From Ichthyenterobacterium magnum (lineage in GTDB: Bacteria > Bacteroidota > Bacteroidia > Flavobacteriales > Flavobacteriaceae), in contig NZ_RAQJ01000001.1 in assembly GCF_003610635.1 (NCBI RefSeq), positions 558,474 through 622,473 of the forward strand: DNA of 64,000 nt, given 5' to 3'. How positions within the stretch are numbered: position 1 is the first letter of the stretch; every line of letters begins with the position of its first letter. A program made the translations under genes and the position numbers. The notes under the pieces are model-generated. The model was given only the letters and a program-made list of their open reading frames with translations. It had not been told where the DNA came from and searched no databases. Shown here one piece after another: positions 41,747 to 50,655 of this stretch.

Positions 41747-42772
41747 AGTGAATGAAAATTCACTACCAACATCTAATTCGCTTTCTACATAAATTTTCTC
41801 TTCGTGAGCTTCAATAATATGCTTAACGATAGATAAGCCTAATCCAGAACCACCTTCTTTACGAGAACCACTTTTATCAACTCTAAAAAAGCGTTCAAAA
41901 AGTCTTGGCAAATTAGTATCAGATATTCCTTCGCCATTATCTGTTACACGAATTATAACTTTATTTTTAATAAGATTCTCTATACTAACTTCTGTGGTTC
42001 CTTTTTCTCTTCCGTACTTAATTGAGTTTACAATTAAATTGGTTAATACTTGTTGAATACGTTCTTTGTCTGCATTTACATAAACAGGAGAATTATAATC
42101 CATATCAAACATGAGCGTAATTTTCTTTTTTGAAGCCTTCATTTCTAGCAAATCAAAAACGCTTTGCACTAACTCGACAATATTAAAAGTTTCTAAATTC
42201 AGACTTAAATCACCAACTTCTAATTTTGTAATCATATCTAAATCTTTCACAATATAAATGAGTCTTTCTAACCCTTTATTTGCTCTATTTAAATATTTCT
42301 CACTAACATTTTTATCATCTATAGCACCATCAAGAAGCGTTAATAAATAACCTTGTACTGTAAATAGTGGTGTTTTTAATTCATGAGAGACATTCCCTAA
42401 AAATTCCTTTCTATATTCCTCTCTTACTTTTAAGGTTTCAATTTCTAATTTTTTATCTCTAGCGTATTTGTCTATTTCCTCAGTAAGTGTTGCCATATCT
42501 GTAGTAATAGGCTGTTTACTAAGGGATGTAGATTCTAAAAGTGTTAAGTCGTCATATATTTTTTTAACACGCCGGTAAATAAAACGCTCAACTCTGTATT
42601 GTATAATTATAAATGATAATATGTAAGTAATTAGCGCAAATGAAACTATATACGCAATATTAATTGAGTGCAATACATATAAAAAAACACTCGATAGGAG
42701 TGTTAGAAAAAGTGTAATGTACAACGATGTTTTAATCGCAAACTTGTACGTTTTTTTTAATCTTTTTTGCAT
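41729..42772 (-). CDS. Sensor histidine kinase (PhoR-like)
   Basis: A 347-residue kinase with two close N-terminal membrane helices (about 12-34 and 37-58), a cytoplasmic linker, HisKA with H130 in EFLGNVSHELKTPLFTVQGY, and HATPase with VLTNLIVNSIKYG (N box), VTDNGEGISDTNLPRLFERFF and GGSGLGLSIVKHI. It has almost no periplasmic loop, so sensing must be in or near the membrane. Its start overlaps the stop of the response regulator (TAATG). PhoR-like phosphate sensing is a guess; no pst genes are near. Confidence 0.92.
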   Translation of the reverse strand: MQKRLKKTYKFAIKTSLYITLFLTLLSSVFLYVLHSINIAYIVSFALITYILSFIIIQYRVERFIYRRVKKIYDDLTLLESTSLSKQPITTDMATLTEEIDKYARDKKLEIETLKVREEYRKEFLGNVSHELKTPLFTVQGYLLTLLDGAIDDKNVSEKYLNRANKGLERLIYIVKDLDMITKLEVGDLSLNLETFNIVELVQSVFDLLEMKASKKKITLMFDMDYNSPVYVNADKERIQQVLTNLIVNSIKYGREKGTTEVSIENLIKNKVIIRVTDNGEGISDTNLPRLFERFFRVDKSGSRKEGGSGLGLSIVKHIIEAHEEKIYVESELDVGSEFSFTLEKAK

Positions 42773-43455
42773 TAATCTACAAACTTATAGCCAACACCTT
42801 TAACGGTCTTAAAGCTTTTGTCTCCAATCTTTTCACGAAGTTTTCTTATGTGTACATCGATAGTTCTTCCTCCTACAACAACTTCATTTCCCCAAACTTT
42901 GTCAAGAATCTCTTCTCGCTTAAAAACTTTTCCAGGCTTTGTGGCAAGCAAAGATAATAATTCAAACTCTTTTCTAGGTAAAACAATCTCTTTACCTTTA
43001 TTTGTGATTTTATATTCTTCTCTATTAATCACTAGACTTCCAATTTTAATAACTGTATCTGACAGCTCTTCTTCTTTTAAGCGTCTTAAAAGTGCCTTAA
43101 CTTTACTTACCAACACTTTTGGCTTAATAGGCTTAGTTATATAGTCATCTGCACCAGCATCAAACCCTGCCATTTGCGAATAATCTTCACCTCTTGCTGT
43201 TAAAAATGCGATAATTGTATTACTTAAATCTGGTACTTTTCTAATTAACTCACATGCTTCAATACCATCCATTTCTGGCATCATTACATCTAAAATTATT
43301 AATTGAGGCTTTTCTTTTTTAGCTTTTTTTACAGCTTCAACGCCATTTTCAGCAGTTATAATATGATAACCTTCAGAAGACAGATTATAACCAACAATTT
43401 CAAGAATATCTGGCTCATCATCAACTAAAAGAATTTTAATATCTCTTTTTTTCAT
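42772..43455 (-). CDS. OmpR/PhoB-family response regulator
   Basis: A 227-residue regulator: a receiver domain with acidic DDEPD, phospho-acceptor D56 (LIILDVMMPEMDG), threonine in FLTARGED and lysine in YITKPIKPKVL, then a winged-helix DNA-binding domain (EYKITNKGKEIVLPRKEFELLSLLATKPGKVFKREEIL and VDVHIRKLREKIG-type recognition helix). It overlaps the kinase gene by one base, so they form a two-component operon. Confidence 0.94.
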   Translation of the reverse strand: MKKRDIKILLVDDEPDILEIVGYNLSSEGYHIITAENGVEAVKKAKKEKPQLIILDVMMPEMDGIEACELIRKVPDLSNTIIAFLTARGEDYSQMAGFDAGADDYITKPIKPKVLVSKVKALLRRLKEEELSDTVIKIGSLVINREEYKITNKGKEIVLPRKEFELLSLLATKPGKVFKREEILDKVWGNEVVVGGRTIDVHIRKLREKIGDKSFKTVKGVGYKFVD

Positions 43456-43651
43456 GTACTTGTTTTAAACAAATTCTATGGTAAAGATAAAATATATAAC
43501 AAAAAATAGTAGTGCTAAATAATTAATAACAATTAATTAACCTTGAATCTACTTTAAGATAACAATTGAGTATGGTATTCATGCTTTTAACAGTTTTTTG
43601 GTATAGCTTTTGAAGTATTTTTATTAAATTTATAATAAGCATAAGTGTTTT

Positions 43652-44002
43652 ATGATAAAAAAATACATATATATCATCTTTGTTTTTAGCTGTTTAAGTT
43701 ATTCTTATATGGGGTTTTCTCAAACAAAAGACTCAAGTTTCACTATAGCTTCTTCTACTAATTCAAGTAACATTGAAGGCTTATCTATATTCCCAAATCC
43801 AGTTACAAATGGTAAGTTATATATTACTACTAAAAACAACTTAACTAAAGACATTGAGATTTTTGATGTATTAGGCAAAAAAGTATTTACAGCTTCTCTT
43901 TTTGATAAAGAACTTAATATCTCTAAGCTAACTTCTGGTGTATATATTCTAAAAATTAAAGAAAACAACATTACTGCTACTAGAAAATTAGTAATTAGAT
44001 AA
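43652..44002 (+). CDS. Short T9SS type A sorting-domain protein
   Basis: A 116-residue protein: a signal peptide (about 1-23, ending MGFSQ), a 15-residue Ser/Asn-rich linker, then a complete C-terminal sorting domain (LSIFPNPVTNGKLYITTKN, LTKDIEIFDVLGKKVF, LTSGVYILKIKENNITATRKLVIR). There is almost no cargo domain. It lies upstream of a large T9SS protein on the same strand, 117 bases apart. It may be a minimal exported peptide or a relic of a longer gene. Confidence 0.85.
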   Translation: MIKKYIYIIFVFSCLSYSYMGFSQTKDSSFTIASSTNSSNIEGLSIFPNPVTNGKLYITTKNNLTKDIEIFDVLGKKVFTASLFDKELNISKLTSGVYILKIKENNITATRKLVIR

Positions 44003-44079
44003 CATTAATTTTTAATGTTATTTTATTGTAAAATACCTTATTAGACTTCCCTTTTTTCTGTTTTACACGAAATTCTCAC

Positions 44080-44087
44080 TATATTTG
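44080..44087 (+). promoter_or_regulatory. Promoter -7 box TATATTTG of the large T9SS gene
   Basis: TATATTTG fits TAnnTTTG and is 32 bases before ATG 44120, so the large T9SS gene probably has its own start of transcription. Confidence 0.5.
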
Positions 44088-44119
44088 TTGTCCTTATTTT
44101 TAATATTTAAAATTTAATT

Positions 44120-46552
44120 ATGAAAAAACTTTACACTTTTCTTTTTGCTTTATTAATTTCCGTTGCTTCTTTTGGGCAGGTAATTATTACGGAAATTGCA
44201 GATCCTAACGGTAGTGGCGCTAGTGGATCTGAAGCTCGTTTTGTTGAACTTTATGTTATTGGACCTGCTTCAGTAGACTTTACTGGTTGGGAGCTAATAA
44301 GATATACAAATGCTAATCCTGCTAGTACAAGTTCAATTGATCTTACAAGCTTAGGGACTTTAGCTCCTGACACTTATGTTTTAATTGCAGCAAATGGTGC
44401 ATCATTTCAAGCTACTTATGGTTTTGCTGCAGATATTTTAGCAAGTACTGGTGGTCCTGCAGATAGTAATGGGGATGATAAAATTGCTATTACTGATGAT
44501 ATGGGAACTATTATTGACATATTTGGTACTCCAGGCGTAGATTCTAACAACCAAAATAATGCAATGAATTTTGAAGATGGTAGAACAGAACGTGCTGCTA
44601 CGGTTACAGGCCCAAATGCAACTTGGACTGATACAGAATGGAATACAGATAATGACCAAGGATTTGGAGATGGTGCACGAACTGCTCCTGGCGATTTTGA
44701 CCCAGGTCAATGGATAGGTGATGCTACGTCTTGCCCAGTAGCTTTAAGTGCTGCTACATATACTTGCTCTACAAATACTGCAGGAGACAATAATGATGGT
44801 GTAACAATTAACATACCTTATACTGGGTCTGATGCTGGAATTACCTCAGTTACTTCTTTAACTGGAACAGTTGGAGGTGATGATCCTGATTCTGTTGCAG
44901 ATGGAACAATAACAATTACTGGTTTGTCTGAAGGAGATGCTTGGGATATTACTTTAAATGGAGGTAATTGTGATGGAACTATAGCTTCAGGAACTGTTCC
45001 TGCTGCAGAATGTGATCCAACACCTAATACCTGTTTTGACTTAAGCGGTGGTCCTGAATCCTTTGAGCTTGTTTCAATAGTAACTAATAGTAGTGGAACT
45101 GGTGGTGCTTGGGAAAATAATGCAGGTAGTTATGAAGTAAATGCCTTTTGTGGTGGTGGTTGTAATGAGCCTGTAGATTCTTGGTTAGTTTTTGGACCAT
45201 TAGATATGACAGGTGTTACAGACTTAGAGCTTATATTTGATGCTGTAGAAGCATTTTCAAACACAGATTTAGTTGTAAACTATGCAAGTTCATATTCAGG
45301 TTGTCCTACAGGAACAACATGGACAGCTGCTCAAACTTTAACTGGTTCTGGTTCTTATAGCATAGATTTATCTGCTGCAACTGGTACCGCTGTTTATATT
45401 GGTATAGCATATACCGATGATGGTGGCTATTCTGGTTGGACATTATCTAATGTTTCTCTTGGTGCTTTTGGTAATTGCCCTACTTTAGGAGCAATTACAC
45501 CATCAGATTGTGTTGTATGTGATGTTACTTTACAAACTGAAACTTTTACTTGTGCTACAAACAACCCAGGAGCAGATAATGATGCTGTTACTGTGGAAAT
45601 CCCTTATACTGGATCTGACAATACTATTACTTCTGTTACAACAACAACAGGTACTGTTGCTGGTGATGATCCTGCTTCAGTTGCAGACGGAACAATTCAA
45701 ATTACTGGATTATCTGAAGGTGATGCATGGAATGTTACAATTAATGGTGGCGGTTGTGATGGAACAACAGTATCTGGAACAATCCCTTCTACAAATTGTG
45801 ACCCTCAAGTTCTTGTTATAAACGAAATTCATTCTGACCCTAGTAATGCACCTGGAGAAGTAGGAGATGCTAATGGAGATGGTACTGCTGTATTTAATGA
45901 AGATGAATTTGTAGAAATATATAATACTGGTGTTGCTGCTGTTGATATGACAGGATATACTTTAGAAGATGCTTCTGTGCGTCATACATTCCCTAATGGA
46001 ACAATACTTCAGCCAAATAGTTTCATTACTGTTTTTGGAGGAGGTACACCAACAGGTATTCCTGGACAATCTCAAGTAGCAGATACTGGAGATTTAGGAT
46101 TAAGCAATAGTGGAGATACTGTAACTCTTAAAGACGATAATGGAACTGTAATAGATACTTATACATATTCTGGGGCTGAAGGTGGTGCTAATCAATCTAT
46201 TGGTCGTTCTCCAGATTTTACTGGACCATTTGTATTACATACTACCATTGGTACAGCTAATGCTTTATTTTCTCCTGGTTTAGAAAATGATGACCCAACA
46301 CTTTCTGTAACTCAATTTGAAGCTGGTTCTTTTAGTGTTTATCCAAACCCAACTAATACTGGTTTTGTAAACATTAGAACTAATAATAACGAAGCTATAT
46401 CTGTTTCTGTATTCGATATCTTAGGTAAAGAAGTCGTTAATCAAACAGTAAGTAATAATCGTTTAAATGTTTCAACTTTAAACGCAGGAGTTTACATTAT
46501 GAAAATTTCTCAAAATGAAACTTCTATAACTAAAAAATTAGTGATTAAGTAA
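44120..46552 (+). CDS. T9SS-exported protein with lamin-tail domains and internal repeats
   Basis: An 810-residue secreted protein. A signal peptide (MKKLYTFLFALLISVASFG, then Q) leads to a lamin-tail domain (about 20-200; VIITEIADPN, FVELYVIGP). Two near-copies of a repeat with a cysteine pair follow, about 204-299 and 467-562, sharing IPYTGSD, ITSVT, GDDP, SVADGT, ITGLSEGDAW and CDGT. A 150-residue jelly-roll-like stretch (VSIVTNSSGTGGAW...SGWTLSNVSLG) lies between them. A second lamin-tail domain (about 565-720; VLVINEIHSDPSNAPGEVGD, DEFVEIYNTG) and a type A sorting domain (735-810) complete it. It is probably a cell-surface adhesin or nucleic-acid-binding exoprotein. Confidence 0.9.
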   Translation: MKKLYTFLFALLISVASFGQVIITEIADPNGSGASGSEARFVELYVIGPASVDFTGWELIRYTNANPASTSSIDLTSLGTLAPDTYVLIAANGASFQATYGFAADILASTGGPADSNGDDKIAITDDMGTIIDIFGTPGVDSNNQNNAMNFEDGRTERAATVTGPNATWTDTEWNTDNDQGFGDGARTAPGDFDPGQWIGDATSCPVALSAATYTCSTNTAGDNNDGVTINIPYTGSDAGITSVTSLTGTVGGDDPDSVADGTITITGLSEGDAWDITLNGGNCDGTIASGTVPAAECDPTPNTCFDLSGGPESFELVSIVTNSSGTGGAWENNAGSYEVNAFCGGGCNEPVDSWLVFGPLDMTGVTDLELIFDAVEAFSNTDLVVNYASSYSGCPTGTTWTAAQTLTGSGSYSIDLSAATGTAVYIGIAYTDDGGYSGWTLSNVSLGAFGNCPTLGAITPSDCVVCDVTLQTETFTCATNNPGADNDAVTVEIPYTGSDNTITSVTTTTGTVAGDDPASVADGTIQITGLSEGDAWNVTINGGGCDGTTVSGTIPSTNCDPQVLVINEIHSDPSNAPGEVGDANGDGTAVFNEDEFVEIYNTGVAAVDMTGYTLEDASVRHTFPNGTILQPNSFITVFGGGTPTGIPGQSQVADTGDLGLSNSGDTVTLKDDNGTVIDTYTYSGAEGGANQSIGRSPDFTGPFVLHTTIGTANALFSPGLENDDPTLSVTQFEAGSFSVYPNPTNTGFVNIRTNNNEAISVSVFDILGKEVVNQTVSNNRLNVSTLNAGVYIMKISQNETSITKKLVIK

Positions 46553-46573
46553 TTTATCACTTTTAGTATATTT

Positions 46574-46606
46574 AAAAGCGTTGCCATTTGGCAACGCTTT
46601 TTTATT
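46574..46606 (+). terminator. Terminator after the large T9SS gene
   Basis: AAAAGCGTTGCC and GGCAACGCTTTT form twelve pairs around an ATTT loop and are followed by T's, 21 bases after the stop. Confidence 0.88.
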
Positions 46607-46611
46607 TTCTC

Positions 46612-46619
46612 TATTTTTG
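46612..46619 (+). promoter_or_regulatory. Promoter -7 box TATTTTTG of the LuxE-like gene
   Basis: TATTTTTG ends five bases before ATG 46625. With a usual start a few bases downstream, the transcript would be leaderless or nearly so. Confidence 0.45.
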
Positions 46620-46624
46620 CTGGA

Positions 46625-47605
46625 ATGATAAACACAAGAGATATTTTTAATATTCAAAACGAAAAAGAGTTTGAAGCCATGGCTTTAAAAGTCTTTAAGT
46701 TTCAGTTTGAAAACAACCTTGTGTATCGTTCATTTTGTGATTTACTATACAAACATCCAAGTGATGTAAAGTCTATTTTTGAAATTCCCTTTTTACCCAT
46801 ACAATTTTTTAAAACACATTCTATTGTAAGTGATATTAAACCAATTACTAAAACATTTACAAGTTCTGGCACAACTGGAAGTACAACTAGCAAACATCAT
46901 ATAACCGATTTAAAGATTTATAATGATAGTTTTAAAAAAGGGTTTAATTCATTTTATGGTAATATTAAAGACTATGTTATACTAGCCTTACTACCATCAT
47001 ATTTAGAGCGAGAAGGTTCTTCTTTAATCTACATGGTTAAAGATTTGATACAACAATCTAATCAACCAGAAAGTGGGTTTTATCTCAATAATATTTCTGA
47101 ATTAAAAGAAACCTTAACCAGATTAGATGCTAATGGAAAAAAAGTGCTTCTAATAGGAGTTTCTTTTGCTTTATTAGATGTAGTAGAAACATACTCATTT
47201 AATCTTAAAAACACCTTTATAATGGAAACTGGCGGCATGAAAGGGAGACGAAAAGAGTTAATCCGCGAGGAACTTCATGAAACTCTAAAACAAGGCTTTG
47301 GTGTTAATACAATACATAGCGAATATGGAATGACAGAGTTATTAAGTCAAGCATATTCTAATGGCAAAGGTGTTTTTAAATGCCCAAATTGGATGAAAGT
47401 TTTAACTCGTGATACTGAAGATGCTTTAACCATTCAAAGCAAAGAGAAAACAGGCGGAATTAATGTTATAGATTTAGCAAATATTAATTCTTGTGCTTTT
47501 ATTGCAACTCAAGATTTGGGTCGTGTTTATAAAGATGACTCGTTTGAAGTTATAGGCCGATTTGATAATTCAGACATTAGAGGCTGCAACTTAATGGCTT
47601 TATAA
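46625..47605 (+). CDS. LuxE/PaaK-type acyltransferase-like protein
   Basis: A 326-residue protein of the acyl-protein synthetase LuxE family, in the ANL adenylating superfamily. Marks are the Ser/Thr-rich nucleotide loop FTSSGTTGSTTSKHHIT near residue 82, IMETGGMKGRRKELIREELHETLKQGFG, then SEYGMTELLSQAYS (A5-like motif) and the DLANINSCAFIATQDLGRV end. LuxE activates a fatty acid as an acyl-adenylate and takes it to a Cys. No LuxC or LuxD is near, so light production is not implied. The start is ATG 46625, probably leaderless. Confidence 0.85.
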   Translation: MINTRDIFNIQNEKEFEAMALKVFKFQFENNLVYRSFCDLLYKHPSDVKSIFEIPFLPIQFFKTHSIVSDIKPITKTFTSSGTTGSTTSKHHITDLKIYNDSFKKGFNSFYGNIKDYVILALLPSYLEREGSSLIYMVKDLIQQSNQPESGFYLNNISELKETLTRLDANGKKVLLIGVSFALLDVVETYSFNLKNTFIMETGGMKGRRKELIREELHETLKQGFGVNTIHSEYGMTELLSQAYSNGKGVFKCPNWMKVLTRDTEDALTIQSKEKTGGINVIDLANINSCAFIATQDLGRVYKDDSFEVIGRFDNSDIRGCNLMAL

Positions 47606-47732
47606 TAAAAAGAAAAATAAATGAAAGGTTTACAAATAAAAGCCGACAAAAAACAGGAAGCTATTGAATTAGAATAATCTTAAATTCTATGAAAAAGAAA
47701 AATTAGCTTCTAATAGTTGGTTGGTTAATTAC

Positions 47733-47763
47733 AAAAGCCTGATGTTAAACATCAGGCTTTTGG
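47733..47763. terminator. Bidirectional terminator between LuxE-like gene and tyrS
   Basis: AAAAGCCTGATGT and ACATCAGGCTTTT pair perfectly over 13 bases around a TAA loop, with T runs on each strand. The LuxE-like and tyrS genes converge on it. Confidence 0.9.
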
Positions 47764-47765
47764 TT

Positions 47766-49061
47766 TTATATAACTTTTATTATAAAGGTACTTTTCTTGC
47801 CGCGATTTAAAATAATGTATCTATCATTAATTAAATCTTCTGCAGATAATTGATAATCTTCTTTTACTTTTTCTTTATTAACAGAAACTGAGTTTTCTTT
47901 TAAAGCACGTCTTGCTTCTCCATTAGAAGTTAAAAACTTTGTTGTTGCAGACAAAGCTGCAATCATATCTACACCATTAGTAAAATCAGATTGTGATATT
48001 TCTGCTTGAGGTACGCCTTCAAAAACATCTAAAAACGTTGCTTCATCTAATGTTTTAATATCTTCTTTAAAAGATTTACTATATAAAATATTTGAAGCTT
48101 TCTCAGCATTTTCAAAATCTGCTCTTGAATGTACCATCGAGGTAATCTCTTCTGCTAATCGCTTTTGTAAGCCTCTTAAATGAGGTGCTTCTTGGTGCGA
48201 TTTCACAATACCATCAATTTCTTCTTTAGTTAAAAAAGTAAAAATCTTGATATACTTTTCGGCATCCTCATCACTAGAATTTAACCAATATTGGTAAAAT
48301 TTATATGGTGAAGTACGATTAGCATCTAACCAAACATTACCGCCTTCACTTTTCCCAAATTTAGAACCATCACTTTTAGTAATTAATGGACACGTAATGG
48401 CGTAACCTTTTCCGTTTCCTATACGCCTAATCAATTCGGTTCCTGTTGTGATATTTCCCCATTGATCACTTCCTCCCATTTGAATTGTACACTTATTTTC
48501 TTTATATAAATGCAAGAAATCATATCCTTGTACCAATTGGTAAGTAAACTCTGTAAAGCTCATTCCGTCTGAAGATTCTGAAGAAATTCTATTCTTTACA
48601 GAATCTTTAGCCATCATATAATTAACTGTAATATGTTTACCAACATCACGAATAAAGTCTAAAAAAGAAAACTCTTTCATCCAATCGTAATTATTAACTA
48701 AAACTGCAGCATTTGCTGCTTCACTCTCAAAATCTAAAAAATGTGCTAGTTGACTCTTTATTGCATCTTGATTATGACGTAATGTTTTTTCATCTAATAA
48801 ATTTCGTTCACTAGATTTTCCAGATGGATCACCAATCATTCCTGTTGCACCTCCAACCAAAGCAAAAGGTTTATGACCACAACGTTGATAATGCGCTAGT
48901 AACATAATAGGAACTAAATTACCAATATGTAAAGAATCTGCCGTTGGATCAAAACCTACATAAGCAGAGCGCATCGCTTCCATTAAATGTTCTTCTGCTC
49001 CAGGCATTGTATCATGTATCATGCCTCTCCAACTCAATTCTTCTACAAAATTTTTAATCAT
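47766..49061 (-). CDS. tyrS: Tyrosyl-tRNA synthetase
   Basis: A 431-residue class I synthetase with HIGH-like motif [10 protein letters not shown] near residue 40, [13 protein letters not shown] (tyrosine site), KMSKS-like [10 protein letters not shown] near 231, and the C-terminal S4-like RNA-binding domain (about 350-431, ending [15 protein letters not shown]). It attaches tyrosine to tRNA-Tyr. Two adjacent ATGs exist (49064 and 49061); I use the one giving [14 protein letters not shown]. Longer upstream frames, up to 49121, cross the TATCTTTG promoter box at 49086 and are rejected. Confidence 0.95.
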   Translation of the reverse strand: MIKNFVEELSWRGMIHDTMPGAEEHLMEAMRSAYVGFDPTADSLHIGNLVPIMLLAHYQRCGHKPFALVGGATGMIGDPSGKSSERNLLDEKTLRHNQDAIKSQLAHFLDFESEAANAAVLVNNYDWMKEFSFLDFIRDVGKHITVNYMMAKDSVKNRISSESSDGMSFTEFTYQLVQGYDFLHLYKENKCTIQMGGSDQWGNITTGTELIRRIGNGKGYAITCPLITKSDGSKFGKSEGGNVWLDANRTSPYKFYQYWLNSSDEDAEKYIKIFTFLTKEEIDGIVKSHQEAPHLRGLQKRLAEEITSMVHSRADFENAEKASNILYSKSFKEDIKTLDEATFLDVFEGVPQAEISQSDFTNGVDMIAALSATTKFLTSNGEARRALKENSVSVNKEKVKEDYQLSAEDLINDRYIILNRGKKSTFIIKVI

Positions 49062-49085
49062 CATTTTGGTTTTTATAAACTTTAG

Positions 49086-49093
49086 CAAAGATA
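49086..49093 (-). promoter_or_regulatory. Promoter -7 box TATCTTTG of tyrS
   Basis: The minus strand reads TATCTTTG about 24 bases before the tyrS ATG and within the longer in-frame extension, which supports the shorter start. Confidence 0.55.
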
Positions 49094-49146
49094 TGTTTAT
49101 AAGCCAAATCACAAAAGACAATTAGAAAAAAGACTACATTAGCATT

Positions 49147-50169
49147 ATGATTTTAGTAACAGGAGGAACAGGATTAGTTGGCTCACACCTACTTTATAAA
49201 CTTGTAAGTAATAATGAGCCTGTAAGAGCTATTTATAGGAGAAAACATAAGCTTGATACGGTAAAAAAAGTGTTTTCTTACTATTCAGATAACGCTGAGA
49301 GTCTATACAACAAAATAGAATGGATGGAAGCCAACTTAACAGACATTACCTCTTTAGAGCCTGTTTTCAAAAATGTTGAACATGTTTATCATTGCGCAGC
49401 ATTTGTTTCTTTTGAACCAGATAGGTATCATGAGCTTAGAAAAATTAACATTATTGGCACTGCAAACATTGTTAATTTATGTATTGATAACGCGATTAAA
49501 AAATTGTGCTATGTAAGCTCTATAGCAGCAATTGGTCATAACGAAAATCCTGAAAAACTAATTACAGAAAATACGGAATGGAACCCTGAAGACGACAATA
49601 GTGTTTACGCTATTACAAAGTATGGTGCTGAGATTGAAGTTTGGCGTGGTACTCAAGAAGGCGTAAATGCTGTTATTGTAAACCCAGGAATAATTCTAGG
49701 TCCTGGTTTTTGGAAAGGAGGCGGAAGCAGTAGCCTTTTTAAGCAAATTTACAAAGGCTTTAAATATTATACCCATGGTATTACTGGTTATGTAGATGTT
49801 TGGGATGTTATTAACATAATGCATCAACTAATGCGTAGTGAAATTACTAATGAGCGTTATATATTAGTATCAGAAAACTTATCATTTAAAGATTTTCAAG
49901 AAAAAACAGCTAAAGCATTAGGTGTTAATCCAGCAAAAAAAGAAGCAAGTAAATTAATTTTAGAAATAGGTTGGCGTCTCGACTGGCTTAATCATAAACT
50001 ATTTGGGAAACGCAGAAAACTATCAAAACAAGTTGCCCAAACAGCTAGGCATAAAACCGTTTATGATAACTCTAAAATAAAAACTGATATAAAATTTGAG
50101 TTTAATTTAATAGAAACTTCTATACAGAAAGTGAGTACCTATTTTTTAGATGATTTAAAAAACAAATAA
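49147..50169 (+). CDS. NAD(P)-dependent epimerase/dehydratase (extended SDR)
   Basis: A 340-residue extended short-chain dehydrogenase: ILVTGGTGLVGSHLLYKLV at the N-terminus (Rossmann GxxGxxG), VYHCAAFVSFEPD, LCYVSSIAAIG, catalytic YAITKYGAE near 158 (Y-x3-K), and VNPGIILGPGFWKGGGSS. Such proteins act on nucleotide sugars or other carbonyl compounds; the substrate is unknown. A TACATTAG stretch close to TAnnTTTG lies just upstream of the ATG. Confidence 0.9.
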   Translation: MILVTGGTGLVGSHLLYKLVSNNEPVRAIYRRKHKLDTVKKVFSYYSDNAESLYNKIEWMEANLTDITSLEPVFKNVEHVYHCAAFVSFEPDRYHELRKINIIGTANIVNLCIDNAIKKLCYVSSIAAIGHNENPEKLITENTEWNPEDDNSVYAITKYGAEIEVWRGTQEGVNAVIVNPGIILGPGFWKGGGSSSLFKQIYKGFKYYTHGITGYVDVWDVINIMHQLMRSEITNERYILVSENLSFKDFQEKTAKALGVNPAKKEASKLILEIGWRLDWLNHKLFGKRRKLSKQVAQTARHKTVYDNSKIKTDIKFEFNLIETSIQKVSTYFLDDLKNK

Positions 50170-50172
50170 ATG

Positions 50173-50655
50173 TTATTGCTTTTGATTTTTTTGCCTTTTT
50201 CTTTTTAATAATTTAGGATTCAGCTTCATAGTTTCTTTTTGTACTGCAGCCATAGAATCTTTTTTTACTATCTTAATCTGAGCTAAAGAATCTCTTTTCT
50301 TTTCTTCTATTTTTTTTTGAGTTTGATAGATTTTTTTTTCATTTTCTATCCTAGATGATAAATCATTAATAATACTTTGGTAGACTTCAGTATTGTAAGC
50401 ATAATACTCGTTACTTAATGCAAATTGCAAACTATCTATATTATATTTTTCGAAAATGTATGATTTTGGAAGTATCCCATTTTTCTCTAACACTTGCTTT
50501 TGAGTTCCTTTTGCGGCGTTTAATACAAACGTATCGAATAAAATATCTACCATTTTATCTTTAGAAATTAAATTTTCAGGCTTTTTAGGTTTATCAATTT
50601 TATTACACCCTAAAAAAAGAAATCCTAAAACTAATATGCAGTATACGTATTTCAT
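50173..50655 (-). CDS. DUF4296 lipoprotein
   Basis: A 160-residue lipoprotein with signal VYCILVLGFLFLGC (lipid Cys17), a DUF4296 domain (about 25-110; LISKDKMVDILFDTFVLNAA, ILPKSYIFEKYNIDSLQFALSNEYYAYNTEVYQSI) and a long basic coiled-coil tail from about 110 (ENEKKIYQTQKKIEEKKRDS). The function is unknown. It lies immediately after pyrC on the same strand (one-base overlap, TAATG), a common Bacteroidetes arrangement. Confidence 0.87.
   Translation of the reverse strand: MKYVYCILVLGFLFLGCNKIDKPKKPENLISKDKMVDILFDTFVLNAAKGTQKQVLEKNGILPKSYIFEKYNIDSLQFALSNEYYAYNTEVYQSIINDLSSRIENEKKIYQTQKKIEEKKRDSLAQIKIVKKDSMAAVQKETMKLNPKLLKRKRQKNQKQ

Noticed and set aside
45510-45821. Leu-rich frame inside the large T9SS gene
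   Set aside because: Frame-shifted reading of a Thr/Val/Asn-rich repeat; the main frame has clear domains.
46625-47605. LuxE-like gene as evidence of bioluminescence
   Set aside because: No luxAB, luxC or luxD near; the family is common in Bacteroidetes without light production.
47621-47677. 18-codon frame MKGLQIKADKKQEAIELE
   Set aside because: Too short, no signal or motif, and placed in front of a terminator.
49064-49121. Upstream extension of tyrS
   Set aside because: It crosses the TATCTTTG promoter box and adds a hydrophobic segment unlike TyrRS.
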